Below, piece after piece: positions 1 to 4,354 of a stretch of DNA of 5,730 nt (position 1 is the first letter of the stretch; each line of letters starts with the position of its first letter). The position numbers and the translations under genes are program-made. The notes below the pieces were generated by a model. The model was not told where the DNA came from and did not search any database. It saw nothing but the letters and a program-made list of their open reading frames with translations. The stretch is from contig JAHZHS010000133.1 of assembly GCA_019420135.1 (NCBI GenBank), positions 1-5,730 on the forward strand, read 5' to 3'. The stretch comes from Oscillospiraceae bacterium (GTDB taxonomy: Bacteria; Bacillota; Clostridia; Oscillospirales; Ruminococcaceae).

Positions 1-1
1 G

Positions 2-358
2 GACAAGAAGCGCCGTGAGGAAGTGGATGTCCGCAACAACGCCGACCAGATGGTATTCCAGACCGAGAAGGCCATGGGCGAGTTCGGCGACAAGATCTCC
101 GCTTCCGAGAAGAGCGACATCGAGACCAAGATCAGCGCCCTGAAGGAAGCTTTGAAGTCTGGCACCACCGACGATATCAAGGCAAAGCAGGAAGAGCTGC
201 AGAAGGCATTCTACGCCATCAGCGAGAAGGTCTACCAGCAGGCTGCCCAGGCCCAGCAGGGCCAGCAGGGCGCCAACCCCAACCCCAACGCGGGTGCACA
301 GGGCGGCACGACCCAGAACGATGACGGCGCCGTTGACGCCGACTTCCACGAGGTCTAA
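2..358 (+). CDS. dnaK: Molecular chaperone DnaK (Hsp70), C-terminal part only
   Basis: This is the last 118 codons of DnaK, the ATP-driven Hsp70 that binds unfolded polypeptides in the cytoplasm and is stimulated by DnaJ and GrpE. The ATPase domain and substrate-binding beta sandwich lie to the left of the window. The visible part begins DKKRREEVDVRNNADQMVFQ, which is the typical Hsp70 helical lid (the 'RN.AD..V..TEK' segment). The helical bundle continues to about codon 80. A Gln/Gly/Asn/Ala-rich low-complexity linker follows, then the short acidic tail DADFHEV, which resembles the usual DADFEEV ending of bacterial DnaK. The stop is TAA at 356-358. A GTG at 23 is internal and not a start, since the homology continues to the left edge. 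dnaJ follows 204 bp downstream on the same strand, the usual chaperone operon order. No HrcA-binding CIRCE element is visible, but the operon promoter would lie upstream of the window. Confidence 0.95.
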   Translation, partial: DKKRREEVDVRNNADQMVFQTEKAMGEFGDKISASEKSDIETKISALKEALKSGTTDDIKAKQEELQKAFYAISEKVYQQAAQAQQGQQGANPNPNAGAQGGTTQNDDGAVDADFHEV

Positions 359-370
359 AATAATACGGTA

Positions 371-426
371 ACGGGGAAAGGGTCAGCGAGTGATCGGAAA
401 GGTCACCGGGGCTGACACCTCCCCGT
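371..426 (+). other. Long imperfect stem-loop just after dnaK (intergenic RNA structure)
   Basis: Starting 13 nt after the dnaK stop, the RNA can fold into one extended hairpin. ACGGGGA (371-377) pairs with TCCCCGT (420-426). GTCAGC (382-387) pairs with GCTGAC (411-416). GTGATC (390-395) pairs with GGTCAC (401-406) with one G-U, closing a GGAAA loop (396-400). Small internal loops separate the three helices. No T-run follows, so it is not a standard terminator. It may be an mRNA processing or stability element that separates dnaK and dnaJ levels. The pairing is read directly; the function is inferred. Confidence 0.55.
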
Positions 427-433
427 CGGATAA

Positions 434-485
434 AACCCACTGGCCGTCGCCGGCAACTTTGCCCGGCGGCGGCCCTTGTGGGGTT
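434..485 (+). other. Second strong stem-loop in the dnaK-dnaJ spacer
   Basis: GGCCGTCGCCGG (442-453) pairs with CCGGCGGCGGCC (463-474) over 12 bp with a single T-G wobble. The loop is the 9-nt CAACTTTGC. The stem is extended outward by AACCCAC (434-440) against GTGGGGTT (478-485) with one bulged base. It is followed by a GC-rich sequence with no T-run, so it does not look like a classical terminator. Two weaker hairpins follow: GCCTG/CAGGC at 502-517, and GGCGC/GCGCC at 515-530. Because those two share bases, they are mutually exclusive. Together with 371-426, most of the spacer is structured. Confidence 0.5.
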
Positions 486-548
486 GACAGCCAGTCACTG
501 GGCCTGCTTGGACAGGCGCGAACCAGCGCCGGTGGGAACAGCGAATGG

Positions 549-555
549 AAAGGTG
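549..555 (+). promoter_or_regulatory. dnaJ ribosome binding site
   Basis: AAAGGTG lies 7 nt before ATG 563 (9 nt from the end of AAAGG). It supports starting dnaJ at 563 rather than at the in-frame ATG at 545. That upstream ATG overlaps the beginning of this site, and its extra residues (MERCDN) do not belong to the J-domain family. Confidence 0.6.
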
Positions 556-562
556 TGATAAT

Positions 563-1732
563 ATGGCAGACAAGAGAGATTACTACGAGGTTTTGGGCGT
601 CGGCAAAAACGCCACCGAGAGCGAGATCAAAAGTGCCTACCGCAAACTTGCCAAAAAGTACCACCCTGACCTGAACCCCGGCGACAAGGAAGCCGAGGAA
701 AAGTTCAAGGAAGTCAACGAGGCACACGATATTCTGTCCGATCCGGAAAAGCGCAAGCGGTATGACCAGTTCGGCTTTGCGGGCGTGGATCCCAACTACG
801 CGGCAAACCAGGGTCAGGGCGCAGGCGGCTTTGGCGGCGGCTTCGGCGGCGTGGACCTCGGCGATATTTTCGGTGATATTTTCGGCGGCAGCTTCGGCGG
901 CGGCTTCGGCGGCTTCGGCGGCGGTCGTTCCAACCCCAATGCCCCCCGCAAGGGCCATGACATCCAGGCCAGCGTCATCCTCACCTTTGAGGAGGCCGCC
1001 CACGGATGCAGCAAGACCATCAACATCACCCGCCAGGAGACCTGCCACGATTGCGGCGGCTCCGGCGCGGAGCGGGGCACCAGCCCCGAGACCTGCCCCC
1101 ACTGTGGCGGCCGGGGCTATGTGGTGACCCAGCAGCGCACCCCCTTCGGTGTGATGCAGAGCCAGCAGCCCTGCAGCTACTGCGGCGGCCGGGGCACCAT
1201 CATCAAGAACCCCTGCCACACCTGCCGCGGCACCGGCAAGACCGGGTCCCGCAAGACGCTGGAGGTGCGCATCCCTGCCGGCATTGACGATGATCAGAAC
1301 ATCGCATTGCGCGGCCAGGGCGACGCCGGCACCAACGGAGGTCCTGCGGGCGATGTGATCGTGCACGTCACGGTCAAGCCCGACCCGGTGTTTGAACGCG
1401 ACGGCTTTGACGTGTGGGTACATGAGCCCATCACCTTCAGCCAGGCGGTCCTGGGCGCCGAGATCACCGTCCCCACCGTGGACGGCAAGGTGGCCTACCG
1501 CATTCCGGAAGGTACCCAGAGCGGCACCAAGTTCCGCCTGCGTGGCAAGGGCATCCAGTACCTCAACGGCAAGGGCCGCGGCGATCAGTACGTCGTGGTG
1601 GACGTGGAGATCCCCAAAAAGCTGACCAAAGCCCAGCGCGATGCCCTCAAGAACTTTGAGGACTCTCTGCGCGAGGAAAACTACGAAAAGCGCAAGGGAT
1701 TTTTTAAGAATCTGAAAGACCGCTTCATGTGA
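563..1732 (+). CDS. dnaJ: Co-chaperone DnaJ (Hsp40, type I)
   Basis: DnaJ delivers unfolded proteins to DnaK and stimulates its ATPase in the cytoplasm. The protein has 389 residues (E. coli DnaJ has 376) and all type I domains. The J domain (about 1-70) carries the essential HPD at 34-36 and ends with RYDQFG. A Gly/Phe-rich linker (about 71-121) includes the tandem DIFGDIF at 101-107. Four CxxCxGxG-type zinc-binding repeats start at Cys161, Cys178, Cys204 and Cys218. Two C-terminal substrate-binding beta domains and the dimerisation end follow (about 235-389). All eight zinc cysteines and the HPD are present, so the protein should be active. The start at 563 gives the family-typical N-terminus MADKRDYYEVLGV. 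It most likely forms an operon with dnaK upstream, and transcription probably ends at the terminator at 1790-1851. No convincing promoter of its own is seen in the spacer. Confidence 0.98.
   Translation: MADKRDYYEVLGVGKNATESEIKSAYRKLAKKYHPDLNPGDKEAEEKFKEVNEAHDILSDPEKRKRYDQFGFAGVDPNYAANQGQGAGGFGGGFGGVDLGDIFGDIFGGSFGGGFGGFGGGRSNPNAPRKGHDIQASVILTFEEAAHGCSKTINITRQETCHDCGGSGAERGTSPETCPHCGGRGYVVTQQRTPFGVMQSQQPCSYCGGRGTIIKNPCHTCRGTGKTGSRKTLEVRIPAGIDDDQNIALRGQGDAGTNGGPAGDVIVHVTVKPDPVFERDGFDVWVHEPITFSQAVLGAEITVPTVDGKVAYRIPEGTQSGTKFRLRGKGIQYLNGKGRGDQYVVVDVEIPKKLTKAQRDALKNFEDSLREENYEKRKGFFKNLKDRFM
824..925 (+). repeat. Gly/Phe-encoding low-complexity repeats inside dnaJ
   Basis: Irregular repeats of GGCGGCTTC-type units encode the GGF/GGGF linker. 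A perfect-but-one 12-bp tandem (863-874 and 875-886, GATATTTTCGGT and GATATTTTCGGC) encodes the duplicated DIFG. This is a normal property of type I DnaJ linkers. The repeats could slip and change linker length. Confidence 0.7.
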
Positions 1733-1789
1733 CCTGTCACGGCGCGTTGGAACGCCGCGGTCCTGCGGTCGCGCGGCCACAAACCGAAT

Positions 1790-1851
1790 AAAAAACCGGC
1801 CCGTATCCCGGCACAGTCAGTGCCTTGGGATGCGGGCCGGTTTTGTTTTTT
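1790..1851. terminator. Bidirectional intrinsic terminator between convergent genes
   Basis: An 18-nt left arm (1792-1809) pairs with 1827-1844 with only one G-T wobble. Inside the loop a further GGCAC/GTGCC helix (1810-1814 with 1820-1824) closes on AGTCA. On the plus strand the stem runs into TTTTGTTTTTT (1841-1851), terminating dnaJ. On the minus strand the AAAAAA at 1790-1795 reads as T6, terminating the nucleotidyltransferase gene. Both genes end towards it, at 1732 and 1872. Confidence 0.92.
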
Positions 1852-1871
1852 GTCGGCAGGGGAGGAAAGGC

Positions 1872-2798
1872 CTACTTCCACAGCCCCTCGGGATAGGTCC
1901 CCGCGTCGGTCATGGCCTTGAGGGCGGCCATCAGGGCGGGCTTGTCCTCCCGGTAGGTGACGCCGTACCACTTGTCGGTGCTGGTCAGAACACGGACTTC
2001 GGCGCGGCCGTCCGCCAGTGCCGCCGAGACCACACTGGGCAGGTAGTATTCGCACTTGAGGGGATTGACGGGCAGGTTCTGCCGCAGAAAATCGGCAAAG
2101 CCTTCCTGTGCCGCGGTGACAAAGCTGGGGGTGAAGCCCCACAGGTTCATGCTGACCAGCGAGTCGCCGGGCAACTCCACCCAGGTCTTGCCGTCGTCCT
2201 CGGTGTAGGCGATGGCGCCGTCGCGGGGCTCAATGCGGGTGCGCTCGGTGACGGACACCAGATTACCGGCGGCATCGGTCACACAGACGCCGCGGCTGAC
2301 CGAACCGTTCTCGCTGACGGTGTTCTTGAGGTGGAAGCCCACCATGGCCCAGGCGAACTTACCGCCGTCCGCATGGGTGGACAGATACTCGAAAATCAGG
2401 CGGAAGCAGGTGGGACCGTAGTAGTCGTCGGCATTGATGACGGCAAAGGGGGCGTCGATGCACGCTGCCGCCGACAGCACCGCGTGGGCAGTGCCCCAGG
2501 GCTTGACGCGGCCTTCCGGCACGGAAAAGCCCTCGGGCAGGATGTCCAGCTGCTGGAAGGCATAACGCACCTCCAGCCCGGCCTGCTCCGCCCGGGCACC
2601 TACCGTGCGCTTGAAGTCTGCCTCAATCTCATGCTTGATGATGAACACCACGGTGGAAAATCCCGCCCGCCGCGCATCGTACAGGCTGTAATCCAGAATG
2701 GCCTCCCCGCAGGGCCCGACCGGGTCGATCTGTTTGAGTCCGCCGTAGCGGCTGCCCATGCCCGCCGCCATCACTACCAGGATCGGTTTGTTGCTCAT
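1872..2798 (-). CDS. Nucleotidyltransferase family protein (sugar-phosphate NTP transferase type)
   Basis: The predicted cytoplasmic enzyme of 308 residues has the GT-A-like nucleotidyltransferase fold, which joins an NTP and a sugar or other phosphate to give an activated NDP compound and pyrophosphate. The N-terminus has the nucleotide-binding signature MAAGMGSRYGGLKQ (residues 10-23, with Gly13, Gly15, Arg17 and Lys22). Further in come KPWGTAHAVL (99-108), typical of NDP-sugar pyrophosphorylases, and NADDYYG (122-128), whose Asp pair probably binds the metal. A WYGVTYREDKP segment lies near the C-terminus. The start at 2798 follows a strong AAGGAG (2809-2814 on the plus strand). Extending to 2870 adds 24 residues without family character and would put the start next to the -10 box. 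The gene stands alone, divergent from the patatin gene and convergent with dnaJ, so there is no context for the substrate. The stop is TAG. The family call is secure, the substrate unknown. Confidence 0.88.
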   Translation of the reverse strand: MSNKPILVVMAAGMGSRYGGLKQIDPVGPCGEAILDYSLYDARRAGFSTVVFIIKHEIEADFKRTVGARAEQAGLEVRYAFQQLDILPEGFSVPEGRVKPWGTAHAVLSAAACIDAPFAVINADDYYGPTCFRLIFEYLSTHADGGKFAWAMVGFHLKNTVSENGSVSRGVCVTDAAGNLVSVTERTRIEPRDGAIAYTEDDGKTWVELPGDSLVSMNLWGFTPSFVTAAQEGFADFLRQNLPVNPLKCEYYLPSVVSAALADGRAEVRVLTSTDKWYGVTYREDKPALMAALKAMTDAGTYPEGLWK

Positions 2799-2808
2799 TG
2801 CCCAAAAA

Positions 2809-2814
2809 CTCCTT
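2809..2814 (-). promoter_or_regulatory. Ribosome binding site of the nucleotidyltransferase gene
   Basis: The minus strand reads AAGGAG followed by a 10-nt spacer to the ATG at 2798. This site decides the start in favour of 2798 over the upstream in-frame ATG at 2870, which has no comparable site. Confidence 0.75.
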
Positions 2815-2861
2815 TTCCGGCTGTGGCCGTTTGCCCGGCAGCAGCCATCGTTCTGCCTTTT

Positions 2862-2890
2862 ATCATACACGCCCGCGCACCGGGATGCAA
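2862..2890 (-). promoter_or_regulatory. Candidate promoter for the nucleotidyltransferase gene
   Basis: Read on the minus strand: TTGCAT (2885-2890), a 17-nt spacer, then TATGAT (2862-2867). The -10 matches 5 of 6 consensus bases and the -35 only the TTG. Spacing is ideal. The start of transcription would fall near 2855, giving a leader of about 57 nt that contains the AAGGAG site. Confidence 0.45.
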
Positions 2891-2962
2891 GCTGAGAATG
2901 ATTTGCAGTTGCCGGACTGGAACGGAACGGGCGTTTTGTGTGTGGAATTTTTGGCGCAGCAA

Positions 2963-2971
2963 TGTTATAAT
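2963..2971 (+). promoter_or_regulatory. Distal extended -10 promoter candidate upstream of the patatin gene
   Basis: TGTTATAAT is a perfect extended -10 (TGnTATAAT), with only a weak -35 (TGGAAT, 2943-2948) at 17-nt spacing. Transcription would begin near 2978 and give a leader of about 128 nt before the patatin gene. No ORF with a ribosome binding site is seen in that leader. Confidence 0.45.
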
Positions 2972-3065
2972 GCAGACAAATAAAAGCAGTACATCCGGCC
3001 CGCCGCCGTTCCGCAGAAAAAGTTAAAGAAATTTGACAATAAGATGTAAAATGTGCCTTGCCTTA

Positions 3066-3074
3066 TGATATAAT
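3066..3074 (+). promoter_or_regulatory. Proximal extended -10 promoter of the patatin gene
   Basis: TGATATAAT is a perfect extended -10 element, 31 nt before the ATG at 3106. The predicted start of transcription near 3081 leaves a short leader holding the AGGAGGG site. No good -35 sits at 16-18 nt. A perfect TTGACA at 3033-3038 is 30 nt away, too far to pair with it. Extended -10 promoters can work without a -35. Confidence 0.6.
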
Positions 3075-3091
3075 GGGAGCAATGGCAGGAC

Positions 3092-3098
3092 AGGAGGG
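3092..3098 (+). promoter_or_regulatory. Patatin gene ribosome binding site
   Basis: AGGAGGG is a near-perfect Shine-Dalgarno sequence, 7 nt before ATG 3106. It excludes the upstream in-frame TTG at 3058, which would lie before the predicted transcription start. Confidence 0.85.
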
Positions 3099-3105
3099 AA
3101 ACACC

Positions 3106-4296
3106 ATGCGCAGCGAAACAAAAGGTCTTGTGCTGGCGGGCGGCGGCGCCAAAGGCAGCTACCAGGTCGGCGTTTACCGGGCACTGCGGGAGGTGGGCTG
3201 GCAGCCTGCGCTCATCACCGGCACCAGCGTGGGTGCCCTCAACGGTGCGCTCTTCGTCATGGACCACCTGGGCGAGGCGGAACGGCTCTGGCGCACGCTG
3301 GATGTCCACGGCGTGCTGGAAGTCCCCCAGGGCAAAAGCCCGGAGGAACTGCGTGCCTTCCTGCTGGGGGTGCTGCGCAGCGGCGGCATGAACATCGACC
3401 CGCTGGGCAACACCATCGACGATTATCTGGATGAGGACCTGGTGCGGGCTTCGGCCATCCGGTACGGGCTGGTCATGACCGAGATGAACACCCTGCACTC
3501 CCACCAGTACGCGCTGGAGGAAATCCCCCGGGGCCGCCTCAAGGAGTATATGATGGCTTCCAGCGCCTGTTTCCCGGCGCTGCGACCCCAGGAGATCGAG
3601 GGGGGCAAATACATTGATGGCGGCTGGAGCGACCACATGCCCATGGCCCTGGCCGCCCGGATGGGCGCCACCGAGCTCATCGCGGTGGACATTGACGGCG
3701 TGGGCATCAACCGTCCCAACAACACCGGCCTGCCCACCCGGATCATTCACAGCCACTGGGACCTGGGCCCGCTGTTTGAGTTTGACGGGGAGCGGGCGGT
3801 CCGCAACATCAAGCTGGGCTATCTGGACACGCTGCGGCTGTTCGGACGGGTGGGAGGCACCGCCTATGCCATTCTGCCGGCGGAGGATTCCTTCCCGGCG
3901 GATTTTGCCGCAGCCTACCGCAAAGCCTTGTCGGAGGCAGCCGGACGCGCCCCCACCCTCTGGCTGACCGAGAGCATGGCCCGCCAGGTCAAAGGCTATC
4001 CGCCCACCTACGACAAGGACCCCACCGCGCCCCCGGCTGCCGCCCTGGCACCGCTGGAGATGGCAGCGGAGCGGATGCAGCTGCCGCCTGACGAACCCAT
4101 GACGGCCAAGCTGCTGGCACTGACCTTCCTGGGAAGTTTTGACCGGGACCCGGCCGACCGGTTTCCCATTCTGCTGGGCAAACAGGAGGGCAGTGTAGTG
4201 GGGGAGGCTGCTATGGCGGCCGCCGCACCCGAAGAATTTGTGACTGCGCTGGTTTCGCACACTCTGACCGGGATGGGCACCGGCGTGTTCTGGTAA
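3106..4296 (+). CDS. Patatin-like phospholipase family protein (RssA type)
   Basis: The predicted Ser-Asp dyad acyl hydrolase, probably acting on phospholipids or other acyl esters, has 396 residues. The core (about 1-200) has the glycine-rich oxyanion loop GGGAKG (12-17), the nucleophile elbow GTSVG (39-43) with Ser41, and the catalytic DGG at 171-173. All dyad residues are present, so the enzyme should be active. No signal peptide or membrane segment is visible, so it is likely cytoplasmic or peripheral to the membrane. After the core, a 226-244 segment (FDGERAVRNIKLGYLDTLR) leads into an Ala-rich, probably helical extension to residue 396. RssA-type proteins are nearer 300 residues, so the C-terminus is long. 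The extended -10 and AGGAGGG site upstream support the start. The Enzyme I homologue follows after 58 bp on the same strand and may share its transcript. The true substrate cannot be read from the sequence. Confidence 0.92.
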   Translation: MRSETKGLVLAGGGAKGSYQVGVYRALREVGWQPALITGTSVGALNGALFVMDHLGEAERLWRTLDVHGVLEVPQGKSPEELRAFLLGVLRSGGMNIDPLGNTIDDYLDEDLVRASAIRYGLVMTEMNTLHSHQYALEEIPRGRLKEYMMASSACFPALRPQEIEGGKYIDGGWSDHMPMALAARMGATELIAVDIDGVGINRPNNTGLPTRIIHSHWDLGPLFEFDGERAVRNIKLGYLDTLRLFGRVGGTAYAILPAEDSFPADFAAAYRKALSEAAGRAPTLWLTESMARQVKGYPPTYDKDPTAPPAAALAPLEMAAERMQLPPDEPMTAKLLALTFLGSFDRDPADRFPILLGKQEGSVVGEAAMAAAAPEEFVTALVSHTLTGMGTGVFW

Positions 4297-4300
4297 AAAA

Positions 4301-4342
4301 GCCGCGCGGCGGAACAGGATCCTGTTTTGTCCGTCACCGCGG
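4301..4342. other. Nested inverted repeats between the patatin and Enzyme I-like genes
   Basis: GCCGCG (4301-4306) pairs with CGCGGC (4337-4342). GGCGGA (4308-4313) can pair with TCCGTC (4330-4335) with one G-T. A perfect 14-bp palindrome, AACAGGATCCTGTT (4313-4326), sits at the centre. On the plus strand the inner hairpin is followed only by TTGTCC, so it would be a weak terminator at best. On the minus strand the outer stem runs into T6 (plus-strand AAAAAA at 4295-4300), which looks like a terminator for leftward transcription, although no leftward gene is seen here. The right arm ends two bases before the AGGAG of the next gene, so folding could affect its translation. Confidence 0.5.
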
Positions 4343-4343
4343 C

Positions 4344-4350
4344 AGGAGAG
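4344..4350 (+). promoter_or_regulatory. Ribosome binding site of the Enzyme I-like gene
   Basis: AGGAGAG lies 6 nt (from AGGAG) before ATG 4355 and 12 nt before a second in-frame ATG at 4361. The spacing favours 4355, but translation may begin at 4361; the two differ by only two residues (Met-Ser). Confidence 0.65.
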
Positions 4351-4354
4351 GGGG

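Noticed and set aside
484..489. Perfect TTGACA as a -35 box for a dnaJ-specific promoter
   Set aside because: The sequence 16-18 nt downstream is GC-rich with no -10-like hexamer, and the box overlaps the base of the second stem-loop.
359..562. CIRCE (HrcA) operator or heat-shock promoter between dnaK and dnaJ
   Set aside because: No TTAGCACTC-N9-GAGTGCTAA-like inverted repeat is present; the stems here have unrelated sequences.
383..1780. A 465-codon open frame antisense to dnaJ
   Set aside because: It is in exact codon register with dnaJ and open only because dnaJ lacks TTA, CTA and TCA codons. Its protein is low-complexity Ala/Gly/Val-rich with no recognisable domain.
1830..3026. A 398-codon plus-strand frame opposite the nucleotidyltransferase gene
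   Set aside because: Same codon-register shadow; it also runs through the terminator and the promoter region, and its start has no ribosome binding site.
3033..3038. Perfect TTGACA as the -35 box of the patatin promoter
   Set aside because: The clear TATAAT lies 30 nt downstream, far outside the usable 16-18 nt range; no alternative -10 at the right distance.
2965..4260. A 431-codon frame antisense to the patatin gene
   Set aside because: Codon-register shadow of a gene with clear catalytic motifs; no start signals.
4313..4326. The 14-bp palindrome as an operator for a repressor
   Set aside because: No promoter is seen beside it, and it fits better as the centre of the larger nested hairpin; kept only as a structural feature.
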